Shown: positions 33,156 to 41,979, counted from the first letter of the stretch. The stretch is 64,000 nt of DNA from Anaerotruncus sp. G3(2012) (GCF_000403395.2 NZ_KE159675.1:166158-230157); one strand, 5' to 3'. Numbers and translations are program-made. The notes: generated by a model from the sequence alone, not told the origin.

Positions 33156-34430
33156 TTACCGTTCGAGGTTCTGGTCGCGGGAGGGGCCGACGCCGACCAT
33201 CTTGATCGGACAGCCGCAGACCTCTTCCAGCTTCTCGATGTACCGTTTGCAGGATTCGGGCAGTTCCTCATACGACCGGCAGCCGCTCAGATCCCCCTCA
33301 AACCCTTCGACCTCCTCATAAACCGGCTGGCACTCGGCCAGCTCCTCGATCGTCGGCGGGAAATCGCGGATCACCGAGCCGTCCGGCTTCTGATAGGCCA
33401 CGCAGATTTTCAGCTTCCCGAGGTTGCTCAACGTATCAATCTTGTTGATCGCGAGAGCAGTCAGGCCGTTGACACGCACCGAATGCCGCATAATAACCGA
33501 ATCAAACCAGCCGCACCGGCGCGGACGCCCGGTCACTGTTCCGAATTCATGCCCGAGGTTGCGGATCGTGTCGCCCGTCTCGTCGAACAGCTCGGTTGGG
33601 AACGGGCCTGCGCCCACACGGGTGGTATAGGATTTTGCCGCGCCGATCACCTCGTCGATCAGCGTCGGGCCGATGCCGCTGCCAATGCAGACGCCCCCCG
33701 AAACCGGATGGGAACTGGTTACAAACGGATAGGTTCCATAGTCGATGTCGAGCAGGGTGCCCTGCGCCCCCTCAAACAGGACCTCCTTCCCGGCTTTCAA
33801 TGCGTCATAGGCGAGCACCGAAACATCCGCGAGATACCGTTCCAGCCGCTTGCCGCAAGCGGTGTACCGCTCGATGATCTCCTCGAGGTCGAGCGCGGGC
33901 TCGTGGTAAAAATCGGTCAGCAGGCGGTTTTTGATCGTGCCGTAGGTGAGCACCTTCTCCCGGAACAGTTCCGGGTGCACCAAGTCGTACATCCGAAGGC
34001 CCGAGCGCTCCGCCTTGTCCATGTAGCAGGGGCCGATCCCCTTTTTGGTGGTGCCGATCTCGGATTTGCCGCGCATCTTTTCGCTCAGGCCGTCCAGCAC
34101 CAGGTGCCACGGCATAATGACATGGGCGCGCGGGTCGATCCGGAGCATATCGCAGGAAATCCCGCGGGACTCCAACCCGTCGATCTCGCCGAGAATCCCT
34201 TCGGGATTGATGACGACCCCGCTTCCGAGCAGGCAGAGGGTATTGGGATAGAGGATGCCCGAGGGGATGAGCTGGAGCTTATAGACCTGACCATTGCTTT
34301 CAACCGTGTGGCCGGCATTGTTCCCACCTTGAGAACGCACAACCACCTCGGCGCGGGAGGCAAGGATATCAATGATCTTGCCTTTTCCCTCATCGCCCCA
34401 CTGAACCCCGACAACTACTTTAGCAGGCAT
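33156..34430 (-). CDS. purA: adenylosuccinate synthetase
   Basis: A 424-residue enzyme that joins IMP and aspartate with GTP, the first step from IMP to AMP. The GTP-binding loop GDEGKGK is at residues 12-18 (VVVGVQWGDEGKGK), followed by GGNNAGHTV, STKKGIGPCY-like TTKKGIGPCYMDKAERSG, the LFEGAQGTLLDIDYGTYPFV segment and SSHPVSGGVCIGSGIG, and RPRRCGWFD near the middle. Length is standard. The ATG at 34430 is preceded by AGGAGG at 8 bases; a longer frame has no ribosome site. It is a single-gene unit with a strong terminator. Confidence 0.98.
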   Translation of the reverse strand: MPAKVVVGVQWGDEGKGKIIDILASRAEVVVRSQGGNNAGHTVESNGQVYKLQLIPSGILYPNTLCLLGSGVVINPEGILGEIDGLESRGISCDMLRIDPRAHVIMPWHLVLDGLSEKMRGKSEIGTTKKGIGPCYMDKAERSGLRMYDLVHPELFREKVLTYGTIKNRLLTDFYHEPALDLEEIIERYTACGKRLERYLADVSVLAYDALKAGKEVLFEGAQGTLLDIDYGTYPFVTSSHPVSGGVCIGSGIGPTLIDEVIGAAKSYTTRVGAGPFPTELFDETGDTIRNLGHEFGTVTGRPRRCGWFDSVIMRHSVRVNGLTALAINKIDTLSNLGKLKICVAYQKPDGSVIRDFPPTIEELAECQPVYEEVEGFEGDLSGCRSYEELPESCKRYIEKLEEVCGCPIKMVGVGPSRDQNLER

Positions 34431-34638
34431 GTAAAAAACCTCCTGTCGATTTTGGTCAAAAAAATATAATCCGTAAAAAATGCTGGTTTGGATTCTGGGA
34501 ACCGGGTCCCAAAACACCATCAACCAGTATATCAAAATTTTTGCCCACGCGCAACCGTGGTATATTTTTTATTTTGACGCAAAAACTAGAGCTGAAACTG
34601 TGAAGATTCACGAATGTTGAGAAAAAGGTGGGATCAAG

Positions 34639-35082
34639 ATGAACCTCACACAAGAGGAATATAACGAGATGACAAAAAAGGCTTCGCCCCCCTCTCCAGC
34701 GGCGAAGAACATCACGATGGCGTTCCTGATCGGCGGGCTGATCTGCGCGGTCGGGCAGGTGCTGATCTTTGCCTATCAGAATGCGGGGATGGATTCCGAA
34801 CTTGCCGCCGGCGCGGCAAGCATTACGCTGGTCTTTCTCTCGGTGCTGCTCACTGGATTGAACTCCTATGACAACATCGCCAAAGTGGCGGGCGCGGGCA
34901 CGCTTGTGCCGATCACCGGTTTTGCAAACTCGGTCGCCGCGCCAGCGCTCGAGTTCAAAAGCGAAGGATTTATCCTTGGGCTTGGTGCGAAAATGTTCAT
35001 TATCGCAGGGCCGGTCATCGTCTATGGGGTGAGCGCAAGCATCATCTACGGGCTGATCGTCTACCTGTTCGGGCTTTACTAA
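34639..35082 (+). CDS. spoVAC: stage V sporulation protein AC
   Basis: A 147-residue integral membrane protein of the spoVA channel, which moves calcium dipicolinate into the forespore and out again in germination. Four hydrophobic segments are visible (ITMAFLIGGLICAVGQVLIF, ITLVFLSVLLTGLNSYDN, a short central one, FIIAGPVIVYGVSASIIYGL) and the family pattern KVAGAGTLVPITGFANSVAAPALEFKSEG-like sequence spans the third. AAAAGGTGGG precedes the ATG. It is first in a three-gene spoVAC-spoVAD-spoVAE operon. Sporulation-specific promoter elements could not be identified with confidence. Confidence 0.96.
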   Translation: MNLTQEEYNEMTKKASPPSPAAKNITMAFLIGGLICAVGQVLIFAYQNAGMDSELAAGAASITLVFLSVLLTGLNSYDNIAKVAGAGTLVPITGFANSVAAPALEFKSEGFILGLGAKMFIIAGPVIVYGVSASIIYGLIVYLFGLY

Positions 35083-35094
35083 GGGGGATCGCAG

Positions 35095-36123
35095 ATGGCA
35101 CAGAGAAGAGGAAGGTATACGGTGGTGCTGGACAACCCGCCCAGTATCCGGGCCGCTGCCACAGTAGGCTGCAAAAAGGAGTCGGAGGGGCCGCTGGGCG
35201 GGATGTTCGACATCATCAACAAGGACAGTTATTTCGGGCAGGCAAGCTGGGAGAAGGCGGAAAGCCAGATGCAGTCGCTCGCTGTTTCCAAGGCGCTCGA
35301 AAAGGCCGGGCTGCAAAACACCGACATCGACTTCATCTTTGCGGGGGACCTGCTCAACCAGTGCATCGGCTCGACATACGGCCTGCGTGAGCTGGGAATC
35401 CCCTATGTCGGGCTGTTCGGCGCCTGCTCCACCATGGCGGAGAGCCTTTGTGTGGCCTCCACCTTTATCGAAGGGGGCGTGGCGCAAAAGGTGGTCGCCT
35501 GTACTTCGTCCCACTTCTGCACTGCGGAACGGCAGTTCCGTTTCCCGCTCGAATATGGTGGCCAGCGCACCCCCACTGCCCAATGGACCGCGACCGCATC
35601 CGGGGCGGCAGTGCTTCAAAATGGCGATGTCCCACCGTTTGTGCGGGCGATCACGGTAGGGACGATCGAGGACCTCGGCGTCACCGACGCCAACAACATG
35701 GGGGCCGCCATGGCACCTGCTGCGGCCATGACCATCAAGCATTTCTTTGAGGACACCGGCAAAAAGCCGGAGGAATTCGACCTGATTATTACCGGTGACC
35801 TCGGGAAGGTGGGCAGTTCTCTGCTCGCTGACCTGCTCCGCCGGGATGGGATCGACCTGGGGGACCGGCAGTCCGACTGCGGGCTGCTGCTCTACGACCT
35901 CGAAAAGCAGGATGTCCACGCGGGCGGGAGCGGCTGCGGCTGTTCCGCCTCGGTGCTTTGCGGGCATCTGCTCCCACAGATGCGGGAGGGGAAGCTGCAC
36001 AATATCCTGTTTATCGCGACCGGCGCCCTGATGAGCCCAACTGTGGTACAGCAGGGGGAGAGTATTGCGTCGATCGCCCATCTGGTCTGCCTGTCCACTC
36101 AAAAATCAGGAGGTGTGTTCTGA
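35095..36123 (+). CDS. spoVAD: stage V sporulation protein AD
   Basis: A 342-residue thiolase-fold protein that binds dipicolinic acid on the spore inner membrane. It shows YTVVLDNPPSIRAAATVGCK, ADLLNQCIGSTYGLRELGIP, GLFGACSTMAESLCVASTFI (the thiolase-like Cys region), SSHFCTAERQFRFPLEYGGQ and TAQWTATASGAAVL. Despite the fold it is not a condensing enzyme. GGGGGATCGC lies before the ATG. The gene starts 12 bases after spoVAC and ends 1 base before spoVAE. Confidence 0.97.
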   Translation: MAQRRGRYTVVLDNPPSIRAAATVGCKKESEGPLGGMFDIINKDSYFGQASWEKAESQMQSLAVSKALEKAGLQNTDIDFIFAGDLLNQCIGSTYGLRELGIPYVGLFGACSTMAESLCVASTFIEGGVAQKVVACTSSHFCTAERQFRFPLEYGGQRTPTAQWTATASGAAVLQNGDVPPFVRAITVGTIEDLGVTDANNMGAAMAPAAAMTIKHFFEDTGKKPEEFDLIITGDLGKVGSSLLADLLRRDGIDLGDRQSDCGLLLYDLEKQDVHAGGSGCGCSASVLCGHLLPQMREGKLHNILFIATGALMSPTVVQQGESIASIAHLVCLSTQKSGGVF

Positions 36124-36124
36124 T

Positions 36125-36493
36125 ATGGAAACATTCTGGATGATGCTCAAGGCATTTCTGGTCGGCGGGGCTCTCTGCGCGATCGGGCAAATCTTCATCG
36201 ACTATACCAAGCTGACCCCCGCGCGCATCCTCACCTGTTACGTGGTGCTCGGCGTGGTGCTGGGCGGGATCGGGCTTTACCCGCGTCTGGTTGAGTTTGC
36301 GGGCGCGGGCGCGAGCGTACCGCTGCTTGGCTTCGGCAACACACTGGCCAAGGGGGTGCGGGAGGCGATCCAGACCGACGGCCTGATCGGCGTGCTGACC
36401 GGCGGGTTCACCGCAGCGGCAGCAGGCATCGCTGCGGCACTCTTCTTCTCCCTGCTGGCCGCACTGATCTTCAAACCCAAAGAAAAGGGCTGA
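36125..36493 (+). CDS. spoVAE: stage V sporulation protein AE (SpoVAEb)
   Basis: A 122-residue membrane protein with SpoVAE signatures: MLKAFLVGGALCAIGQIFID, ILTCYVVLGVVLGGIGLYPR, FAGAGASVPLLGFGNTLAKG and LTGGFTAAAAGIAAALFFSL. Its similarity to SpoVAC (GAGxxVP.xGF segment) reflects the shared family. AGGAGGTG lies before the ATG. The operon ends with a strong hairpin. spoVAA, spoVAB and spoVAF are not present here; many Clostridia carry only C, D and E. Confidence 0.96.
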   Translation: METFWMMLKAFLVGGALCAIGQIFIDYTKLTPARILTCYVVLGVVLGGIGLYPRLVEFAGAGASVPLLGFGNTLAKGVREAIQTDGLIGVLTGGFTAAAAGIAAALFFSLLAALIFKPKEKG

Positions 36494-36512
36494 TTTCTGC
36501 CGTATCAAGAAC

Positions 36513-36543
36513 AAAGCGATTTGGGAAGCTCCCAAATCGCTTT
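36513..36543. terminator. terminator between spoVA operon and metQ
   Basis: AAAGCGATTTGGGA and TCCCAAATCGCTTT form a 14-bp perfect stem with a 3-base loop, followed by GTAATTT on the plus strand. It may also end the convergent metNIQ transcript. Confidence 0.8.
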
Positions 36544-36616
36544 GTAATTTACAATTTGTCTTGCCCTCAGAAGGGCTATTTTACCAGTTGTAGAACGCCC
36601 GGTTTTGTTTCCATTC

Positions 36617-37510
36617 TTAGAATACCGGGATAACGGTACCGTTATATTTTTCGTCGATGAACTTGGCGTTTTCCTCGCTCTGGAGCGCGGCGAGCAGCTT
36701 CTGAATCGGGGCCTTGCCCTCGTCACCGGTGCGGACTGCGACAACGTTTGCGAACTCCTTCGCCGCTTCCGACTCCTTGTCCTCGGTGGTGAGGACGGTG
36801 TCCTCGATGCCGGCGCCAACCGCATAGTTGCCGTTGATGACCGCGAGATCGACATCCGGCAGGACACTCGGCAGCAGTGCGGCTTCCATCTCGTTGAACT
36901 TGAGGTCCTTCGGGTTGTCAACGATGTCGAGCGGGGTGGCTTCGAGTCCGACGCTTTCCTTCAGCGTAATCAGTTCGAGCTTCTGGAGCAGGAGCAGGGC
37001 GCGTGCCTCATTGGTGGTGTCGTTCGGGACCGCAACCGTTGCACCTTCCTCGAGGTCGTCCAGTGAAGCGGTCTTTCCCGGATAAAGCCCGAGCGGTTCA
37101 AAGTGGATCGCACCGGCAGAAGAAAGGTTGGTGCCGTTTTTGGCGTTAAAATCTTCGAGGTAGGGAAGATGCTGGAAATAGTTGGCGTCAATATCACCCG
37201 CATCAAGCGCCTGGTTTGGGATCACATAATCGGTAAACTCGACGATTTCGAGGGTGATGCCGTCCTTTTCGAGCAGGGGTTTGATGTTTTCGAGGATCTC
37301 GGCGTGCGGGGCAGGGGATGCGCCGACCTTCAGGGTGACCGCCTCGGGTGCAGCGGGCGCTTCGGACGATGCCGCCTCCGAAGAGGATGCCGGAGCTTCC
37401 GAGGAGGCAGGTGCTGCGGAGGATGCGGGGGAAGTACCGCCGCAGGCCGCGAGCGAGAGCGAAAGGGTCAGGGCGAGTGCCGGGGCAAACAGTTTTGCGA
37501 TATGTTTCAT
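36617..37510 (-). CDS. metQ: methionine ABC transporter substrate-binding lipoprotein (MetQ/NlpA)
   Basis: A 297-residue binding protein. The signal peptide ends at the lipobox (TLSLSLAAC), followed by a Ser/Ala linker. The mature domain has NlpA/MetQ motifs: VGASPAPHAEILENIKPLLE, FTDYVIPNQALDAGDIDANY, FQHLPYLEDFNAKNG and VAVPNDTTNEARALLLLQKL, which bind the amino acid. It is the last gene of metN-metI-metQ, all on the minus strand behind a T-box leader, so methionine is the expected substrate. Confidence 0.95.
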   Translation of the reverse strand: MKHIAKLFAPALALTLSLSLAACGGTSPASSAAPASSEAPASSSEAASSEAPAAPEAVTLKVGASPAPHAEILENIKPLLEKDGITLEIVEFTDYVIPNQALDAGDIDANYFQHLPYLEDFNAKNGTNLSSAGAIHFEPLGLYPGKTASLDDLEEGATVAVPNDTTNEARALLLLQKLELITLKESVGLEATPLDIVDNPKDLKFNEMEAALLPSVLPDVDLAVINGNYAVGAGIEDTVLTTEDKESEAAKEFANVVAVRTGDEGKAPIQKLLAALQSEENAKFIDEKYNGTVIPVF

Positions 37511-37578
37511 TTGGAATACCTCTTTTCTAAGTAAGATTTCATTTATGGAAAGCCGCCGGAACCGGCGGAGACCAGCGG

Positions 37579-38247
37579 TCAGCGGTTGCGCTTGTCCAGA
37601 CGGGTCGAAAGGCGGTCGAACACAATCTGGATGACGCAGACGATGATGACCAGCAGGATGATCGTGAGCAGCATGACCTTGGGTTCAAACCGGTGCTGGC
37701 CGTAGCGGATCGCCACATCCCCCAGGCCGCCGCCGCCGATCGCGCCCGCCATGGCGGAATAGCCGAGGATGGTGATGGTCGAGATCGAAAGCCCACGGAT
37801 GAGGGAGGGGACCGACTCACGCACCATCACCTTGGAGATGATCTGCCAGTTGGTCGCGCCCATACATTTGGCGGCTTCGATCATCCCGGTGTCGATCTCG
37901 GCGAGCGAGGTTTCGACCAGCCGCGCCACAAACGGCGCAGCGCCGATCACGAGAGGCACACAGGCCGCCACCGGGCCGATCGCCTTGCCGACCAGCAGCC
38001 GGGTAAACGGGGAGATCGAGATCATCAGGATGATGAACGGCAGCGAACGCAGGATATTGACCACCCAGCCAAACACGGAATTGAACGCGTGGTTCTCCAT
38101 GATCCCGCCCCGGTCGGTCACCCGGAGCAGCACCCCCATCGGCAGGCCGAGCAGGTAGGCGAACAGGGTGGAAGCGCCGACCATCCCGAGGGTGACCAGG
38201 GTATTTTCCCAGAGGAGCGGTGCAAATTTCTGAATCGTCTCAATCAT
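37579..38247 (-). CDS. metI: methionine ABC transporter permease
   Basis: A 222-residue membrane protein with five or six helices of the MetI type. It shows LWENTLVTLGMVGASTLFAY, LRSLPFIILMISISPFTRLL and the permease EAA-like loop LAEIDTGMIEAAKCMGATNW, followed by SVPSLIRGLSISTITILGYS and GGGGLGDVAIRYGQ. It overlaps metN by 8 bases, so the two are cotranslated. Confidence 0.96.
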   Translation of the reverse strand: MIETIQKFAPLLWENTLVTLGMVGASTLFAYLLGLPMGVLLRVTDRGGIMENHAFNSVFGWVVNILRSLPFIILMISISPFTRLLVGKAIGPVAACVPLVIGAAPFVARLVETSLAEIDTGMIEAAKCMGATNWQIISKVMVRESVPSLIRGLSISTITILGYSAMAGAIGGGGLGDVAIRYGQHRFEPKVMLLTIILLVIIVCVIQIVFDRLSTRLDKRNR

Positions 38248-38989
38248 CGTTCATCACCTCGTATCCAAGCAGCTGACGGGTCATGCGGCTTTTGGGGGCC
38301 GCGAAAATCTCCTGGGTGTCGCCCCACTCGACAAACTCGGAGGCGTCGATCACCGCGACCTTGTTGCAGATCGCCTTGACCACCGCGATTTCGTGGGTAA
38401 TAATCACGATGGTGACATTCAGCTTCCGGTTGATGTCCCGGAGCAGTTCCAGCACGCTTTTTGTGGTGAGCGAGTCGAGAGCCGAGGTCGGCTCGTCACA
38501 GAGCAGAACCTCCGGGCTGGTCGAGAGCGCGCGTGCGATCGCGACCCTCTGCTTCTGCCCGCCCGAGAGCTGGGAGGGGTAGCTGTCCGCCTTGGCCGAA
38601 AGCCCGACCAGCTCGAGCAGTTCGCTGGTCCTGCGGGCGGTCTCGGCGGGGTCCCCGCCTGCCAGGGAGAGCGGGAAGGCGACGTTCTGCCGCACAGTGC
38701 GCTGCATCAGAAGGTTGTATCCCTGGAACACCACCCCCATACGCCGGCGCATCCGGATCAGGTCGCTGCCCGAGAGGGTATGCAGGTTGACGCCATCGAG
38801 AGTCACCGTCCCGGAAGTCGGGGCTTCGAGGGTTGAGAGGCACCGCAGCAGCGTCGATTTCCCGGCGCCGCTCATCCCGATGATGCCGAATACATCCCCG
38901 CGTCCGATGGAAAGGTTGACATCGTGCAGCGCGGTCACTTCGCCCGACTTGTCATTGAATTTTTTGGTCAGATGGCTGATTTCGATCAC
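38240..38989 (-). CDS. metN: methionine ABC transporter ATP-binding protein
   Basis: A 249-residue ATPase that powers methionine uptake. Walker A is GMSGAGKSTLLRCLSTLE, the signature is LSGGQKQRVAIARALSTS, Walker B is VLLCDEPTSALDSLT and the H-loop is ITHEIAVVKAIC. It is shorter than full MetN and lacks the C-terminal ACT-like domain that gives trans-inhibition by methionine. The start is taken as GTG at 38989 because AGGAGG lies 7 bases upstream and the reading VIEISHLTKKF fits; longer frames run into the T-box leader. Confidence 0.93.
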   Translation of the reverse strand: MIEISHLTKKFNDKSGEVTALHDVNLSIGRGDVFGIIGMSGAGKSTLLRCLSTLEAPTSGTVTLDGVNLHTLSGSDLIRMRRRMGVVFQGYNLLMQRTVRQNVAFPLSLAGGDPAETARRTSELLELVGLSAKADSYPSQLSGGQKQRVAIARALSTSPEVLLCDEPTSALDSLTTKSVLELLRDINRKLNVTIVIITHEIAVVKAICNKVAVIDASEFVEWGDTQEIFAAPKSRMTRQLLGYEVMNDD

Positions 38990-39022
38990 GTCATAACCTC
39001 CTGTTGCATTTGGGTAGGATGC

Positions 39023-39299
39023 AAAAAACCCCCGTCCGGATGCACACCGCATCAAGGACGAGAGCATAACAGCTTCGTGGTACCACCTTGCTTCACCCTG
39101 TAAAAAGGGCCTCAACCGGCATCTGGCGCTCAAATGCCTGTCACTGTAACGGGTGAACCCGTCGCGAACTAAAAGATTTCGCCCGCGCGGCTCCGAGACC
39201 ATCTTCAGCCGGTTCCCCTTCGCCTTTTTCCACCACGCAAAGGCTCTCTGTGGAAAGTTCCGCAGCCTACTCTTCTCTTCATTGCCTTTCTGTTGTTAC
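39023..39299 (-). promoter_or_regulatory. T-box riboswitch upstream of metNIQ, probably methionyl-tRNA specific
   Basis: On the minus strand the leader carries an AGTA motif (39268-39271), a stem-I region, and the T-box core AAGGTGGTACCACG (39075-39088), which pairs with the uncharged tRNA acceptor end. It ends in a terminator: CGTCCGGATGC (39033-39043 on the plus strand) with GCATCAAGGACG (39049-39060) and a T-run. The likely specifier is ATG at 39200-39202 inside GGCTGAAGATGGTC. Uncharged tRNA-Met would favour readthrough and so methionine import. The exact stem-I fold was not computed. Confidence 0.88.
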
Positions 39300-39327
39300 A
39301 TTATAACACAGTTTGAAAATCCGTCAA
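39300..39327 (-). promoter_or_regulatory. promoter of the T-box-metNIQ transcript
   Basis: On the minus strand TTGACG and a perfect TATAAT are 16 bases apart, with TG one base before the -10 box. Transcription would begin just before the AGTA motif of the T-box. Bases 39328-39595 hold no gene; 39470-39495 match a stretch at 929-953. Confidence 0.8.
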
Positions 39328-39595
39328 GTGCAATTTTTCCCGCCCCTGCCGATTCCGACAAAATAACGGGAAACCGCCGGGATGCCCAGTAAAATTCTGT
39401 GCGGATTGTTGTAAACCCCTCCGCAATATGCTATAACTTTGAGAGGATGCTCCCAAACGCCCCAGCTTCCAAAGATTCGTCCGCCTTTGCTCTGGTCCGG
39501 GAGCCGCGGCAGCCAAAGGAGGCGGGGCCGGGGGGCAGCTCCCTCCACCGCGCGTGCACGCGGCGGAACAACTTGTGGAAAGAGGAGATTAGCCA

Positions 39596-40252
39596 ATGAA
39601 TGTATTTGACATCATCGGCCCGGTGATGATCGGGCCGTCCTCGTCGCATACGGCAGGGGCGGCGCGGATCGGGCGGATTGCATACATGCTGCTCGGGCAG
39701 CCTGCCAAACGGGCGGAAATCCTGCTGCATGGCTCGTTCGCCAAAACCTATAAGGGCCATGGTACCGACAAGGCACTGATTGCGGGGATTATGGGGATGA
39801 AGCCGGACGATGCACGTCTGCGCAGCAGCTTCGAGCTGGCGGAGCAGGCCGGCCTTTCGTTCGAGATCACAACAGGTCATCTGGAGGACGCGCACCCCAA
39901 CACCGCACAGATCACCCTTTACGGCGAGGACAGCCAGGTAAGCGTGCAGGGGGCATCGGTGGGCGGCGGGAATATCCTGATCAACCGGATCAACGGGATG
40001 GCGGTGGAGATCAGCGGGCAGTTCACAACGCTGATTGTCCTGCATCGGGATGCGCCGGGTACGATCGCACATGTGACCGAGCTGCTCGGCAGCAACGGCA
40101 TCAATATCGCGAATTTCCGTCTGGCGCGGGAGCAGAAGGGCGGGACCGCGGTTATGACGATCGAAATTGACGGGGACGCGGGCAAAGAACTGAACCGGCA
40201 GGTCGCCGCACTGGAAAATGTGCTCGGTTCGACCATGCTCAAACCGATCTGA
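39596..40252 (+). CDS. sdaAB: L-serine ammonia-lyase, iron-sulphur dependent, beta subunit
   Basis: A 218-residue subunit of the oxygen-sensitive serine dehydratase that makes pyruvate and ammonia. It starts MNVFDIIGPVMIGPSSSHTA, with the conserved serine-binding SSSHTAGAARIGRI segment, and ends in an ACT domain (LIVLHRDAPGTIAHVTELLG, NIANFRLAREQKGGTAVMTI), which usually senses serine. AGAGGAGA precedes the ATG. It is followed 15 bases later by the alpha subunit. Confidence 0.97.
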   Translation: MNVFDIIGPVMIGPSSSHTAGAARIGRIAYMLLGQPAKRAEILLHGSFAKTYKGHGTDKALIAGIMGMKPDDARLRSSFELAEQAGLSFEITTGHLEDAHPNTAQITLYGEDSQVSVQGASVGGGNILINRINGMAVEISGQFTTLIVLHRDAPGTIAHVTELLGSNGINIANFRLAREQKGGTAVMTIEIDGDAGKELNRQVAALENVLGSTMLKPI

Positions 40253-40267
40253 CGAGGGGGGACAACG

Positions 40268-41146
40268 ATGCTGAATTATAACACGATAGCGGGCCTGGTG
40301 GAGCAGGCCGAACAGGCGGGAAAACCAATTTCCGAGCTGGTATTGGCACAGCAGGCCGAACAGACCGAACGTACGGAGGGTGATCTCTATGAGGAGATGC
40401 GCCGGACCTTTCGGGTGATGGAGGAGTCGGTCGCATCCGGGATCGACCCGGATCTGCGCTCGACCAGCGGGCTGACCGGCGGCGCCGCTTACCGGATGCA
40501 GCAGGCGGTGCGGGAGGGCCGCACCATTTGTGGAGAGGTGTTCGGCGGGGCACTGACCCGCGCGCTCGCAGTCAGCGAGCTGAACGCCTCAATGGGACGG
40601 ATCGTCGCATCCCCCACCGCGGGCTCCTGCGGCATCCTGCCGGCTGCGGTGCTGACCATCCGGGACGCGCGCGGGCTGGACGAACGGACATGCGTGATGT
40701 CGCTGTTCACCGCTTCGGCGGTCGGTATGGTGATCGCCAACAACGCCTGCCTCGCGGGGGCGCAGGGGGGATGCCAGGCCGAGTGCGGTTCCGCGTCTGC
40801 GATGGCCGCTGCCGCTCTGGTGGAGCTGGCAGGCGGCGCCCCCGATATGGTGGCGAATGCGGTCGCAATCGCAATCAAAAATATCCTCGGGCTGGTCTGC
40901 GACCCGGTAGCCGGTCTGGTCGAAATCCCCTGTATCAAGCGGAACGCGTCGGGCGTGGCGAACGCGCTCTGTGCGGCCGAGCTTGCACTCGCCGGGATCA
41001 CGAGCGCCATCCCGGCGGACGAGGTGATCCTCACGATGAAACGGGTGGGCGATACGATGCCTGCCGCCCTGCGCGAAACCGCCGAAGGGGGGCTGGCGAT
41101 GACCCCGACCGGACGCCGCCTGTTCAAGCAGGTATTCGGGACCTGA
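40268..41146 (+). CDS. sdaAA: L-serine ammonia-lyase, iron-sulphur dependent, alpha subunit
   Basis: A 292-residue catalytic subunit. The cysteines that hold the [4Fe-4S] cluster are in SPTAGSCGILPAAVLT, GAQGGCQAECGSASAMAAA and GLVCDPVAGLVEIPCIKRNA. AGGGGGG lies 6 bases before the ATG. Length is normal. Together with sdaAB it lets the cell use serine as a carbon and nitrogen source. No dedicated terminator is visible; a MITE-like element follows 36 bases later. Confidence 0.97.
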   Translation: MLNYNTIAGLVEQAEQAGKPISELVLAQQAEQTERTEGDLYEEMRRTFRVMEESVASGIDPDLRSTSGLTGGAAYRMQQAVREGRTICGEVFGGALTRALAVSELNASMGRIVASPTAGSCGILPAAVLTIRDARGLDERTCVMSLFTASAVGMVIANNACLAGAQGGCQAECGSASAMAAAALVELAGGAPDMVANAVAIAIKNILGLVCDPVAGLVEIPCIKRNASGVANALCAAELALAGITSAIPADEVILTMKRVGDTMPAALRETAEGGLAMTPTGRRLFKQVFGT

Positions 41147-41181
41147 CTGCGCAGTGCCATTCACGGCTGCCGCGAACTAAG

Positions 41182-41343
41182 AACCCGTATTCACAACCAT
41201 TCGACACCGTCTGAGCGGGTCTTTTGCCGGCCTGCCGCGTTGAAAAATCTTGCAATACACAAAGTATTGTCTGCGTTTTTTCGCCTTGCAGGGCAGCAAA
41301 ATCCCTCGCCCATCCGGCATCCTCTGATTATGAATACAGGTTC
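41182..41343 (+). mobile_element. MITE-like element, copy 1 (162 bp)
   Basis: Inverted ends GAACCCGTATTCACA and TGATTATGAATACAGGTTC enclose a non-coding core. TAA flanks both sides (41179-41181 and 41344-41346), as expected for a 3-base target duplication. The core shares CAGGGCAGCAAAATCC with copy 2 (inverted) and GACACCGTCTGAGCGGG with both others. No transposase is encoded. IS5/IS1031-type elements use TNA targets, which might be the source; that is inference. Confidence 0.8.
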
Positions 41344-41532
41344 TAAGCAGAAACGCCCCCTCCCCGTTACGCTGGAAATCCACTCTGCGTAAAAGGGAGG
41401 GGGCGTTTTGTATTTCTTTCAGAATCCATTCCGGGATGTTTGCAGCGGTGCGGCGGCAGCGAAATCGTTAGGTACCGTCGTTGTCCGCCGATGTAACCTC
41501 CTGGAAAATCCGCTCCACGGCCTGGTCAGGGG

Positions 41533-41979
41533 TCAGCGTCTGGTCCAGACGGGTTTCCGGGAAAAACCGATCCAGTCCTGTTCGTTCCACCAAAGCCGCA
41601 TCTCCTGCGCCCCAAACGCCTCCTTCTGGGGCCTTGTCTGATGCCGCCTGACCGTTTCCTCAAACGGCAGATCGTAGTAATAGGCAAAAATCCGGCTTCC
41701 GAATGCCTGCACCGCAGCGGTGAACAGCGGACGGTACCAGTCGGCCCGCAGGATTCCTTCCAGCAGCACAGTCTCGCAATGCTGTTTTCCATAAACAAGC
41801 AGTTCCCGCAGCAGCGGCAGTGCCTGGGTATCCGGACCGTCCTCGGCCCAGAGCATCTCCCGACGGACCGTATCCTGTGAGAGCAGCAGGGTGTTGCGGC
41901 CAAATTTCCGCTGCAACGCTCTGGCGACCGTCGTTTTTCCGCTTCCCGAATTCCCCCGGAGCAGAATCAGCTTGGACAT
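41533..41979 (-). CDS. P-loop kinase-like protein, C-terminus apparently frameshifted
   Basis: A 148-residue zeta-toxin/AAA-type small kinase. Walker A is LRGNSGSGKTTVARAL near the N-terminus; DTVRREML, TVLLEGILRADWY and FAYYYDLPFEETVRRHQTRP follow. The frame ends abruptly after DWIGFSRKPVWTRR. In the alternative frame the DNA continues with ETRLDQTLTPDQAVERIFQEV and a stop at 41468-41470, the sort of tail such kinases normally have. A single base missing from the A-run at 41562-41566 would join the two. ATG 41979 (GGGAG at 9 bases) is preferred over 41988. Substrate unknown. Confidence 0.75.
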   Translation of the reverse strand: MSKLILLRGNSGSGKTTVARALQRKFGRNTLLLSQDTVRREMLWAEDGPDTQALPLLRELLVYGKQHCETVLLEGILRADWYRPLFTAAVQAFGSRIFAYYYDLPFEETVRRHQTRPQKEAFGAQEMRLWWNEQDWIGFSRKPVWTRR

